This document shows positions 23,075 through 31,277 of a stretch of DNA of 64,000 nt, piece after piece. The position numbers and the translations under genes were made by a program. How positions within the stretch are numbered: the first letter of the stretch is position 1; the number at the start of each line of letters is the position of its first letter. Source of the stretch: Streptomyces anulatus (GTDB taxonomy: Bacteria > Actinomycetota > Actinomycetes > Streptomycetales > Streptomycetaceae); assembly GCF_014650675.1 (NCBI RefSeq), contig NZ_BMVK01000001.1, forward strand, positions 496,001-560,000, in the 5' to 3' direction. The notes under the pieces were generated by a model that was not told the origin of the DNA, did no database searches, and saw nothing but the letters and a program-made list of their open reading frames with translations.

Positions 23075-24312
23075 GAGTGGGTGTCGGAGTGGGGGCTCGA
23101 CGGGCTTGTTGCCGTCGGTGCGCGGGGCGAGGTGCGGGGGCCTCCTGCCACCACGCGGGATTTCGGTGACGGGTCCCGGTCCAGGTAGCCCGCTGTCACC
23201 GCCACTGCCAGGCCCGCCACCGCGAGGACCGCGCCGACCAGGGCCGGGGACGTCCAGCCCCAGCCCGCCGCGATGGCCACGCCGCCCAGCCACGCGCCGC
23301 CCGCGTTGGCCAGGTTGAACGCGGAGTGGTTGGAGGCGGAGGCCAGCGTCGGGGCGTCCTTCGCCTTGTTCATCACCAGCATCTGGAGCGGCGTCGTCGT
23401 CATGAACCCCACGCCGCCCAGCAGCACCACCATCACCAGCGCCGCCCACGGGACGTGCACCGTGAACGGGAAGACCACCAGGACCACCGCGAGCGCGCCG
23501 AGCGATCCGTACAGGGTCGGGCGCAGCGCCCGGTCCGTGAGGGGGCCGGCGGCCAGGGCGCCCAGGGTCATCCCGATGCCGAAGAGGGCCAGGACCAGGG
23601 TGACCGAGGATTCGCCGAAGCCCATCGCCTTCGTGGTCATGGCCGAGAGGTACGAGTACACCGCGAAGACCCCGGCGAAGCCGAAGACGGCGGTGAGCAG
23701 GCCGAGGATCACCTGACGGTTGCCGAGGGCGCGCAGCTCGCGGCGGACGTCCTGGTGCGCCTCGACGGGGATGCGGGGCACCAGACGGGCGAGGGCCGCC
23801 ATCGCGGCGAGGCCGATCGCCGCGACCACGAGGAAGGTGGCCCGCCAGCCGAGGTGCTGGCCGAGCAGGGTCGCCGCGGGGACGCCGACGATGTTGGCGA
23901 CGGTCAGGCCGAGGAACATCGTCGCGACGGCGCGCGCCTGGCGGCCCTCGGAGACCAGCCGGGTGGCGACGACCGCGCCGACGCCGAAGAACGCGCCGTG
24001 CGGGAGACCGGCGAGGAAGCGGCCCGCGATCAGCCAGCCGAAGTCCGGGGCGAGCGCGGAGGCGAGGTTGCCGACGGTGAACAGCGCCATCAGCAGCAGG
24101 AGCATCCGCTTGCGCGGGACCCGCGAGCCGAGGCCGGTGAGCAGGGGCGCACCCAGGACGACGCCGATCGCGTACGCCGACACGAGGTATCCGGCGGTGG
24201 GCACGGACGTGCCGAGGTCGTCCGCCACGTTGGGCAGCAGCCCCATCATGACGAACTCCGTCGTGCCTATGCCGAAGGCGCTCACGGCCAGGGCGAGGAG
24301 AGCCAGGGGCAT
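23056..24312 (-). CDS. DHA1-family MFS transporter (AraJ/CmlA-like)
   Basis: Twelve-segment major facilitator of 418 residues. I chose the ATG at 24312 (MPLALLALAVSAFGIGTTEF). It opens with the motif GIGTTEFVMMGLLPNVADDL typical of the AraJ/CmlA arabinose or chloramphenicol exporters, and has GRFLAGLPHGAFFGVGAVVA and NHSAFNLANAGGAWLGGVAI. The last 40 residues (Ser/Pro/Thr-rich, ending SSPSGA) lie beyond the final membrane segment; they are encoded by the dispersed repeat, which also provides the stop. Substrate unknown. It is convergent with nadE. Confidence 0.85.
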   Translation of the reverse strand: MPLALLALAVSAFGIGTTEFVMMGLLPNVADDLGTSVPTAGYLVSAYAIGVVLGAPLLTGLGSRVPRKRMLLLLMALFTVGNLASALAPDFGWLIAGRFLAGLPHGAFFGVGAVVATRLVSEGRQARAVATMFLGLTVANIVGVPAATLLGQHLGWRATFLVVAAIGLAAMAALARLVPRIPVEAHQDVRRELRALGNRQVILGLLTAVFGFAGVFAVYSYLSAMTTKAMGFGESSVTLVLALFGIGMTLGALAAGPLTDRALRPTLYGSLGALAVVLVVFPFTVHVPWAALVMVVLLGGVGFMTTTPLQMLVMNKAKDAPTLASASNHSAFNLANAGGAWLGGVAIAAGWGWTSPALVGAVLAVAGLAVAVTAGYLDRDPSPKSRVVAGGPRTSPRAPTATSPSSPHSDTHSSPSGA

Positions 24313-24489
24313 GGGAGGGGACCTTTCATGGAAACGCTCAGCCGGAAACAGCAGGAAGCCGTTGCCGGGGCACACGGGGTGCCGGACAACGGCTCACGCC
24401 ATATGTAAGTTACCGGAACAAATTCTCGCAGATGTTTGTGCCGGGACGCCTACCGGCAGGTGAACGGCTCGTTGCGCCCGCCGGACACG

Positions 24490-25515
24490 TCACAGCTCCA
24501 CGCGGGCCGCGATCGGGAGGTGGTCGCTGTCGGTCGCCGCGAGGGTCCAGGAGGCCATCGGCTCGACGCCCTTGACCATGATCTGGTCGATCCGGGCCAT
24601 CGGGAACGAGGCGGGCCAGCTGAATCCGAAGCCGTCGCCCGCCGCACCCTGGGTGGAGCGCATCTGCGCGGTGACCGCGTTCAGCGAGCGGTCGTTCATC
24701 GTGCCGTTCAGGTCGCCGAGCAGGACGACGCGCTCCACCCGTTCGTCGGCGATGGCCTCGCCGAGCGCGTCGGCGCTGTTGTCGCGCTGGTTGGCGGTGA
24801 ACCCGGCGTGCAGCTTCACGCGGACGGACGGCAGGTGGGCCACGTACACCGCGACCTCGCCCTGCGGGGTCCTCACCGTCGAGCGCATCGCCCGGGTCCA
24901 GCCCATCTTGATGTCGACGGGCCTGGTGTCGGCCAGCGGGTACTTGCTCCACAGGCCCACGGTGCCCTGGACCGAGTGGTACGGGTAGCGGTCGGCCAGC
25001 GACTTCTCGTACGTGGAGACCTGCCTGCCCGGGAGTTCCTGGAGGGCCACGACGTCCGCCCCGGAACCGGCGACCTGCTGGGCGGTGCCGTCGGGGTCGG
25101 GGTTGCCCGCGTTGACGTTGTGGGTGGCGACGGTGAGGTCGCCGCCGCCGCCGGACTTGTCGGTGAGCAGGCCCCCGAAGACGTTCAGCCAGACCACGGC
25201 GGGCAGCAGCAGCGCGATCACGGCGGTCGCGGAGCGCCGCACCAGACCCAGGATCAGCAGCACCGGGATGAAGAGCGCGACCCACGGCAGGAACGTCTCG
25301 ACGAGACTGCCGAGGTTGCCGAGCCGGTTGGGGATCTGCGCGTGGACGACCATCAGCAGGGTCAGCAGCACCGAGCAGAGGGCCAGCACGATCCCGCGCC
25401 GCCAGACGCCCCGGTCGGACCTCAGCGTGTCCCACAGGCCCCGGAAGCGGGACACGCCGGCCTCCGGCCGCTCCGCGCTGCCGTTGTCCGTGTCCGCTCC
25501 GTACGCCTGCACCAT
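24490..25515 (-). CDS. Membrane-anchored endonuclease/exonuclease/phosphatase-family protein
   Basis: Protein of 341 residues. After a charged head of about 40 residues come three membrane segments (IVLALCSVLLTLLMVV, FLPWVALFIPVLLILGLV, AVIALLLPAVVWLNVFGG; about 41-115). The rest is an EEP-fold (DNase I-like) domain: THNVNAGNPD, VALQELPG (catalytic Glu), VAHLPSVRV, LLGDLNGTMND (Asp/Asn), RIDQIMV and DSDHLPI (terminal His), all present. The enzyme probably hydrolyses phosphodiesters or phosphate esters on the outer face of the membrane. Similar proteins are common in Streptomyces. The next gene downstream is the MFS gene at 23056-24312, 177 bases away. Confidence 0.85.
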   Translation of the reverse strand: MVQAYGADTDNGSAERPEAGVSRFRGLWDTLRSDRGVWRRGIVLALCSVLLTLLMVVHAQIPNRLGNLGSLVETFLPWVALFIPVLLILGLVRRSATAVIALLLPAVVWLNVFGGLLTDKSGGGGDLTVATHNVNAGNPDPDGTAQQVAGSGADVVALQELPGRQVSTYEKSLADRYPYHSVQGTVGLWSKYPLADTRPVDIKMGWTRAMRSTVRTPQGEVAVYVAHLPSVRVKLHAGFTANQRDNSADALGEAIADERVERVVLLGDLNGTMNDRSLNAVTAQMRSTQGAAGDGFGFSWPASFPMARIDQIMVKGVEPMASWTLAATDSDHLPIAARVEL

Positions 25516-25712
25516 CGCGTGTCCTCACTGCCTTGCCCTGCACATCGCCGCGCCCTCGACCCTAGGCGATGAGCGGCGTCTTTCCGGCCGTCGGCCCGAA
25601 GACCCGCCCGACGTCCCACGACCGTACGGAGTGCCCGTACGGAAGCAGGACGACGGAGGCGGGACGACGGGTTCCGGTGCGGGGGCAGGCCGGGGGCCTT
25701 GTGACAGAACGC

Positions 25713-26378
25713 TCACACTCGTACGGGGGCGAGCCCTCCCAGCAGGGCGGCGATGACCCGGTCCACGAGGTCGTCGGGGAGCGGCGCGTCGGGGCGGTGC
25801 ACCGTGCGGACGAGCATGGGGCCGACGAAGAGGTCGTCGATCAGCTCCACGTCGAGGTCGTCGCGCAGTTCCCCGGCGGCGACGGCGCGCCGCACCGCCT
25901 CCAGCATGGCGACGCGCCGGGGGGCGATCACCGTGCCGGAGTACTCCTGCCACAGCTTCGGGTGGCTCTTCATCTGGGCGAAGATGTTGACCAGGAGCAC
26001 CGAGGAACGCTGGGCGAGGCCCCGGGTGCGCATCGATTCCAGCATCACGCGCAGGTCGGCGAGTCCGGCGGTGCCGGAGACGGGCGGGTCGGTGGGCTCC
26101 ATGTCGCGTACGACGTCGACGAAGAGCTCCTCCTTTCCGCTCCAGCGCCGGTAGATGGTGGCCTTGCCGACGCCCGCCGTGCGCGCGATGCGCTCAATGG
26201 AGAGGCCCGCCAGCGGCTCGCCCGCCTCCAGGAGGGCGATGACGGCGTCCAGGATCGCCCGCTCCGCCGCGGCGGAGCGGGGACGCCCGCGGCGGGGCTC
26301 CGGATCCGCCGCCCCGGCCGGCGGCTCGCCCCCGTCACGTGCCGCGCACCGGTCCCGCTCGCCGTCCTGGCCTTGCAC
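25713..26378 (-). CDS. TetR-family regulator, likely controls the upstream MFS
   Basis: TetR-type protein of about 221 residues. I chose GTG at 26378 (VQGQDGERDR), because the frame further upstream codes for an unlikely Arg-rich sequence; another start nearer the domain is possible. The helix-turn-helix is IERIARTAGVGKATIYRRW, about residues 60-78, followed by SGKEELFVDVVRDM. It lies downstream of the MFS gene at 26543 on the same strand, separated by a hairpin, and the palindrome at 28175-28193 before that MFS gene is the candidate operator. Confidence 0.85.
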   Translation of the reverse strand: MQGQDGERDRCAARDGGEPPAGAADPEPRRGRPRSAAAERAILDAVIALLEAGEPLAGLSIERIARTAGVGKATIYRRWSGKEELFVDVVRDMEPTDPPVSGTAGLADLRVMLESMRTRGLAQRSSVLLVNIFAQMKSHPKLWQEYSGTVIAPRRVAMLEAVRRAVAAGELRDDLDVELIDDLFVGPMLVRTVHRPDAPLPDDLVDRVIAALLGGLAPVRV

Positions 26379-26500
26379 CTGAAGCCGCCTCTCGCCGCGC
26401 TGTCGTCCCTCGTACGTCCGCCTGTCGCACCGGTACGCACGTCGCCCCGATTCTCGCCGACCCGGGAGGCACGGAGCGACGGGCCTCACCGGGCCGGCCG

Positions 26501-26529
26501 CGGTTCACCGGGCGCGCACCGGTGAACCG
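26501..26529 (-). terminator. Hairpin after the DHA2 transporter gene
   Basis: CGGTTCACCGG at 26501-26511 and CCGGTGAACCG at 26519-26529 pair perfectly, with a 7-base loop. The third copy of CCGGTTCACCGG at 26538-26549 crosses the stop of the transporter gene and could compete for pairing. Confidence 0.7.
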
Positions 26530-26542
26530 GGGCCGCCCCGGT

Positions 26543-28150
26543 TCACCGGGCCAGCTTCTCCTTCTCGGGCGCGGCTTCCGCGGGGGCCCCGGTCGCCGCC
26601 GGGGTCCGGCCGGGCAGGAACAGGCCGACGACGACGGCGCCGATCAGGGCGACGGCCGCCGAGCCGAGCGCGGTCACGTGCATGGCGCTGACGAACGCGT
26701 CGTTGGCGGCGGCGACCAGCGGCTTTCCGGCCACCGGGCCGAGCTTCTCGGCGACGCCGAGCGTGGCTTCGATGGACTCGCCCGCCACGTCCCTGACGTC
26801 GGCCGGGACGGCGCCGAGGTGCCCCTCGATGTCCCCCCGGTAGACGGTGGAGAGCACCGAGCCGAGGACCGCGATGCCGAGCGCCCCGCCGACCTGGCGG
26901 AAGGTGTTGTTGATGGCGGATCCGGAACCGGCCTTCTCACGGGGCAGCGCCTGCATCACGGCGACGGTGACGGGCGGCATGATGTGCGCCATCCCGGTGC
27001 CCTGGACGAAGAAGACGAGGCACATCACCCAGACCGGCGTACCGGTGTCGAACAGGGCGAACGACGCGAGTCCTGCGGCGACGAGCAGCATGCCGACCGT
27101 GCAGACCGCGCGGGCCCCGAAGCGGTCGACGACCAGCCGGGCCCGGGGCGCGAAGATCATCTGGGCGGCGGCGAGCGGAACGATCAGCAGGCCCGACTCC
27201 AGGGCGGTGTAGCCGCGCACGCTCTGGAGGTAGAAGGCGGAGAAGAAGGTCACGCCCATGAGCGCGAAGAAGACCAGCGCGATGGCGGCGACGGCGGCGG
27301 AGAAGGCGGGCTTGCGGAAGTACGTGATGTCGATGGCCGGGTGGCTGCTGCGCTTCTCGTGCCAGACGAATCCGGCCAGCACCAGCAGTCCGCCGACGAT
27401 GGCGAGAAGGACGGTGGTGTCGGTGAAGTCGGCCAGTTCACCGCCCCGGATGATCCCGTACACGAGCAGGACCAGGCCGACGATGGACAGCGCGACGCCC
27501 ACGGGGTCGACCTTGCCGGGCTTCGGGTCGCGGGAGTCGGGGACCAGGACGGCCATGGCGACGAGGGCGATCACGACCACCGGGACGTTCACCAGGAAGA
27601 TCGAGCCCCACCAGAAGTGCTCCAGGAGCAGACCGCCGGTGATCGGGCCGATGGCGATGCCGAGCCCGACGCTGCCCGCCCAGATGCCGATGGCCTTGGG
27701 CTGCTCGTCGCGCTCGAAGACGTTCATCAGGACGGCGAGGGTGGCGGGCATCACGAAGGCCGCGCCGAAGCCCATCAGCGCCCGCCAGCTGATGAGCTCA
27801 CCGGGCGAGGCGGAGAAGGCGGCCAGCGCGGAGCCGATGCCGAAGACCAGGATGCCGGCGAGGAGGACCTTCTTGCGGCCGATCCGGTCGCCGAGGAGGC
27901 CCGCGGTGAACAGCAGCCCGGCGAAGACGAGCGTGTAGGAGTTGATCGCCCACTCCAGCTCGCTCTGGGTGGCGCCGATGCCGGTGGGTGCGGGGCTCGC
28001 GATCGTCTTGACCGCGACGTTCAGGATCGAGTTGTCCAGCACCACGATGAGCAGGCTGAACATGAGGACGGAGAGAATCCACCAGCGGCGGCGGTGGATC
28101 GCCTCGGGAACACGGGGCACGGCGGCGGGAGCGCCGGACGGTATGGGCAT
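26543..28150 (-). CDS. DHA2-family MFS multidrug transporter
   Basis: Fourteen-segment transporter of 535 residues. Motifs include [17 protein letters not shown] (segment 1, with the DHA2 Asp), [14 protein letters not shown] (motif A), [20 protein letters not shown] (motif B) and [20 protein letters not shown] (motif C). This is the antibiotic-antiporter pattern seen in EmrB/QacA and the Streptomyces actinorhodin-type exporters. The ATG at 28150 has AGGA nine bases before it. A 19-base palindrome lies 25-43 bases upstream, where a TetR protein could block transcription, and a TetR gene follows downstream. Substrate unknown. Confidence 0.9.
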   Translation of the reverse strand: MPIPSGAPAAVPRVPEAIHRRRWWILSVLMFSLLIVVLDNSILNVAVKTIASPAPTGIGATQSELEWAINSYTLVFAGLLFTAGLLGDRIGRKKVLLAGILVFGIGSALAAFSASPGELISWRALMGFGAAFVMPATLAVLMNVFERDEQPKAIGIWAGSVGLGIAIGPITGGLLLEHFWWGSIFLVNVPVVVIALVAMAVLVPDSRDPKPGKVDPVGVALSIVGLVLLVYGIIRGGELADFTDTTVLLAIVGGLLVLAGFVWHEKRSSHPAIDITYFRKPAFSAAVAAIALVFFALMGVTFFSAFYLQSVRGYTALESGLLIVPLAAAQMIFAPRARLVVDRFGARAVCTVGMLLVAAGLASFALFDTGTPVWVMCLVFFVQGTGMAHIMPPVTVAVMQALPREKAGSGSAINNTFRQVGGALGIAVLGSVLSTVYRGDIEGHLGAVPADVRDVAGESIEATLGVAEKLGPVAGKPLVAAANDAFVSAMHVTALGSAAVALIGAVVVGLFLPGRTPAATGAPAEAAPEKEKLAR

Positions 28151-28174
28151 GGGGGCGATCCTAGCCCCATTTCG

Positions 28175-28193
28175 ATACGAGACCGTCTCGTAT
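28175..28193. promoter_or_regulatory. Putative TetR operator before the DHA2 gene
   Basis: ATACGAGAC-C-GTCTCGTAT: perfect nine-base arms around one base. It is 25 bases from the transporter ATG. This type of TACGAGACnGTCTCGTA site is familiar from TetR regulators that repress MFS pumps. Confidence 0.75.
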
Positions 28194-28330
28194 TGTTAAA
28201 AGTTTCCCCACCGGCCACCGTTCGGACACGCGTGCGGGCCCACTTCCCGAGTGGTGGGGCGGGATGCCACCATGGAAGGGATCCGGGGACGCCGTCAGGG
28301 CGCCTCGAGATGACGAAGGAGCCACCGGCC

Positions 28331-29212
28331 ATGTCGCTTCAGGCTGCACAGAATCAGTCCTCCCCCGCAGGTGCGTCCGCCGACAGCAGCAAAGCGCTGT
28401 ACGGAGGGAAGTCCACCCGCCGCATCACCGTCCACGACATCGCCGCCGCCACGGAGCGCGGCGAGAAGTGGCCGATGCTCACCGCCTACGACGCGATGAC
28501 CGCGTCCGTCTTCGACGAGGCCGGGATCCCGGTCATGCTCGTCGGGGACTCCATGGGCAACTGCCACCTCGGCTACGAGACCACCGTGCCCGTCACGATG
28601 GACGAGATCGCCATGCTGTCCGCCGCCGTCGTCCGGGGCACCAAGCGCGCCCTCATCGTCGGGGACCTGCCCTTCGGCTCGTACCAGGAGGGTCCCGTCC
28701 AGGCGCTGCGCAACGCCACCCGGCTGGTCAAGGAGTCGGGCGTCGGCGCGGTCAAGCTGGAGGGCGGCGAGCGGTCCCACGAGCAGATCCGGCTGCTGGT
28801 CGAGGCCGGCATCCCGGTCATGGGCCACATCGGCCTGACCCCGCAGTCCGTCAACGCGATGGGCTACCGGGTCCAGGGGCGCGGCGAGGAGGCCGCCCAG
28901 CAGTTGCTGCGCGATGCCAAGGCCGTGCAGGACGCGGGCGCGTTCGCCGTCGTGCTGGAGCTGGTGCCCGCCGAGCTGGCCGCCGAGGTCACCCGTACGC
29001 TGCACATCCCGACCGTAGGCATCGGCGCCGGTTCCGCGACCGACGCCCAGGTGCTCGTCTACACGGACATGGTCGGGCTGACCGGCGGCAAGGTGCCGCG
29101 CTTCACCAAGCAGTACGCGAACCTGCGTCAGGTGCTCGGCGACGCGGCGAAGGAGTTCGCGGACGAGGTCGTCAGCTCCACGTTCCCGGCGCCGGAGCAC
29201 ACCTTCCACTGA
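28331..29212 (+). CDS. panB: 3-methyl-2-oxobutanoate hydroxymethyltransferase
   Basis: PanB transfers a hydroxymethyl group from methylenetetrahydrofolate to 3-methyl-2-oxobutanoate, the first step of pantothenate synthesis. The protein has 293 residues, normal apart from an N-terminal extension of about 30. I chose the ATG at 28331, which has GGAG nine to ten bases upstream; ATG at 28310 would add seven residues. Signature parts are present: MLTAYDAMTASVFDEAGIPV, VGDSMGNCHLGYETTVPVT, PFGSYQEG, AVKLEGGE, GHIGLTPQS and GIGAGSATDAQVLVYTDM, which hold the Mg2+-binding and ketopantoate residues. A strong hairpin follows. Confidence 0.96.
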   Translation: MSLQAAQNQSSPAGASADSSKALYGGKSTRRITVHDIAAATERGEKWPMLTAYDAMTASVFDEAGIPVMLVGDSMGNCHLGYETTVPVTMDEIAMLSAAVVRGTKRALIVGDLPFGSYQEGPVQALRNATRLVKESGVGAVKLEGGERSHEQIRLLVEAGIPVMGHIGLTPQSVNAMGYRVQGRGEEAAQQLLRDAKAVQDAGAFAVVLELVPAELAAEVTRTLHIPTVGIGAGSATDAQVLVYTDMVGLTGGKVPRFTKQYANLRQVLGDAAKEFADEVVSSTFPAPEHTFH

Positions 29213-29285
29213 TGCCCGCGCACTGACCGTACGGCCCCTTCCGAGGTGCCTTCGGCGCGCGCCGCCAGCCATTTCCCGCACCACC

Positions 29286-29320
29286 GACAGCCCGCCGACA
29301 TCCCCCATCGGCGGGCTGTC
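29286..29320 (+). terminator. panB terminator hairpin
   Basis: GACAGCCCGCCGA and TCGGCGGGCTGTC pair perfectly (13 bp, 9-base loop) 73 bases past the panB stop and before the ABC transporter gene. Confidence 0.8.
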
Positions 29321-29398
29321 GCCCGTCCGGGGCCCGGCGCCGGGCCGTGTCGGCGGCCTGTCGGCGAGCTGTCGGTGGGCGCTGGTCTGCTGGTGGAC

Positions 29399-30412
29399 AT
29401 GGAACGAATCGACAAGAACCCCGGCAACGGCCGGAACGCCGTCGAGGTGCGGGGGCTGGTCAAGCACTACGGCGAGACCAAAGCACTGGACGGCGTGGAC
29501 CTCGACGTCCGCGAAGGAACCGTCCTCGGTGTGCTCGGCCCCAACGGCGCGGGCAAGACCACCCTCGTACGCTGCCTCTCCACCCTGATCACCCCCGACG
29601 CCGGCCACGCGGTCGTCGCGGGCTACGACGTGGTCAAGCAGCCCCGGCAGCTCCGCCGCACCATCGGCCTCACCGGGCAGTACGCCTCGGTCGACGAGAA
29701 GCTCTCCGGCTGGGAGAACCTCTACATGATCGGGCGGCTGCTCGATCTGCCCCGCAAGCGGGCACGGGCCCGCGCCGACGAGCTGCTGGAGCGGTTCTCG
29801 CTCACCGAGGCCGGCAAGCGGGCCTGCATGGAGTACTCCGGCGGGATGCGCCGCCGGCTCGACCTGGCCGCCTCGATGATCGGCAGTCCGTCCGTGCTCT
29901 ACCTGGACGAGCCGACGACGGGGCTCGACCCCCGGACCCGTAACGAGGTCTGGGACGAGGTGCAGCGGATGGTCGCCGAGGGCGCGACCGTCCTGCTGAC
30001 CACGCAGTACATGGAGGAGGCGGAGCAGCTCGCCAAGGAGCTGACCGTGATCGACAAGGGGAAGATCATCGCCCGGGGCGGGGTCGACGAGCTAAAGGCG
30101 AAGGTCGGCGGACGCACCCTCCAGATCCGGCCCTCGGACCCGGCGGAGCTGGCCGCGATGGCGCAGGCGATCCGGGAGGCGGGGCTCGACGGCGTCGCCG
30201 GTGCGCAGGCGGTACCGGACGAGGGCCTGCTGTACGTGCCGATCCTCAGCGACGAGCAGCTGACCGCCGTCATCGGGCTGCTGGGCGTCCGGGGGTTCTC
30301 CCTCGCCCATGTCTCCACCGCTCTGCCCAGCCTCGACGAGGTGTTCCTCGCGATCACCGGCGACAAGGCCGCGCCCCTCTCCGACCAGGCTCCCCAGGAG
30401 GTCGCCGCATGA
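29399..30412 (+). CDS. DrrA-like ABC exporter ATPase
   Basis: ATP-binding subunit of 337 residues, DrrA-subfamily. The nucleotide motifs are complete: Walker A GPNGAGKTT (about 48), Q-loop TGQYASVDEKLSG, signature YSGGMRRRL (about 146), Walker B VLYLDEPTTGLDPRTR (about 165) and H-loop replaced by TTQYMEEAEQLA, as is usual in DrrA proteins. A C-terminal extension of about 100 residues fits the DrrA regulatory tail. The stop overlaps the permease start as ATGA, so the two form one unit. Antibiotic or lipid export is likely; the substrate is not known. Confidence 0.9.
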   Translation: MERIDKNPGNGRNAVEVRGLVKHYGETKALDGVDLDVREGTVLGVLGPNGAGKTTLVRCLSTLITPDAGHAVVAGYDVVKQPRQLRRTIGLTGQYASVDEKLSGWENLYMIGRLLDLPRKRARARADELLERFSLTEAGKRACMEYSGGMRRRLDLAASMIGSPSVLYLDEPTTGLDPRTRNEVWDEVQRMVAEGATVLLTTQYMEEAEQLAKELTVIDKGKIIARGGVDELKAKVGGRTLQIRPSDPAELAAMAQAIREAGLDGVAGAQAVPDEGLLYVPILSDEQLTAVIGLLGVRGFSLAHVSTALPSLDEVFLAITGDKAAPLSDQAPQEVAA

Positions 30413-31269
30413 GCACCACGACTCTGACCCCCGCCCCCGCCGGGTCCGCGGGCACCGCACCGTCGAAGCCGGCGGTGGCCGACGAGGGCGGCATCGGCCT
30501 GCGGGCCAATCTGCGGCACATCGGGGCCCTGGCGCGGCGCAATCTGCTCCAGATCAAGAAGGACCCGGAGTCGATGTTCGACGTCCTTCTGATGCCGATC
30601 ATCTTCATCCTGCTGTTCGTGTACGTCTTCGGCGGCTCGGTCGGCGCCAGCCTCGGCGGGAACCGCCAGGAGTACGTGAACTACCTGGTGCCGGGGCTGA
30701 TGGCGATGATGGGGCTGAACATCGCCATGGCCGTCGGGACCGGCGTCAACGACGACTTCCGCAAGGGGGTCATGGACCGGTTCCGGACGATGCCGATCGC
30801 CCGGTCCTCGGTGCTCATCGCCAAGATCGTGGTCGAGCTGGGCCGGCTGATGGTCGCCATGCTCATCCTGCTCGGCATGGGGTTCGTCGTCGGCATGGAG
30901 CTGCACGGCTCGGTGTTCGGGCTCCTCGGGGCGGTCGCGCTGTCGGCGGTGTTCGGCGCCTCCATCATGTGGATCTTCATTCTGCTCGGGCTGTCCATGA
31001 AGACGGCCCAGGCTGTCCAGGGGATGGCGATGATCGTGCTGATGCCGCTGCAGTTCGGTTCCTCGATCTTCGTGCCGACCCAGACCATGCCGGGCTGGCT
31101 CCAGACCTTCACCGACTACAACCCGCTCTCCAACCTCGCGGACGCGGCACGGGCACTCATGCAGGGCGACCCGGTCGGCAACTCGGTCTGGTGGACGCTC
31201 GCCTGGGCCGCCGGGATCACGCTGGTGATGGCTCCGCTGGCGGTGGCCAAGTTCCGCAAGAAGGCCTGA
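30409..31269 (+). CDS. DrrB-like ABC-2 permease
   Basis: Membrane subunit of 286 residues with about six hydrophobic segments and the ABC-2 motif region FVPTQTMPGWLQTFTDYNPL near the end, as in DrrB daunorubicin-exporter permeases. It follows the ATPase with a 4-base overlap. A convergent AfsR-type regulator ends one base downstream, and the two stop codons lie in a 15-base palindrome. Confidence 0.9.
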   Translation: MSTTTLTPAPAGSAGTAPSKPAVADEGGIGLRANLRHIGALARRNLLQIKKDPESMFDVLLMPIIFILLFVYVFGGSVGASLGGNRQEYVNYLVPGLMAMMGLNIAMAVGTGVNDDFRKGVMDRFRTMPIARSSVLIAKIVVELGRLMVAMLILLGMGFVVGMELHGSVFGLLGAVALSAVFGASIMWIFILLGLSMKTAQAVQGMAMIVLMPLQFGSSIFVPTQTMPGWLQTFTDYNPLSNLADAARALMQGDPVGNSVWWTLAWAAGITLVMAPLAVAKFRKKA

Positions 31270-31277
31270 GTCAGGCC
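31263..31277. terminator. Palindrome containing both convergent stop codons
   Basis: GGCCTGA-G-TCAGGCC: perfect seven-base arms whose inner ends are the TGA of the ABC permease and the TGA (complement) of the AfsR-type gene. The RNA hairpin would be short; it is listed because of the position. Confidence 0.4.

Noticed and set aside
26339..29212. 957-residue open frame through the DHA2 gene into panB
   Set aside because: Only the last 293 residues are PanB; the earlier part is antisense to the MFS gene and lacks sense.
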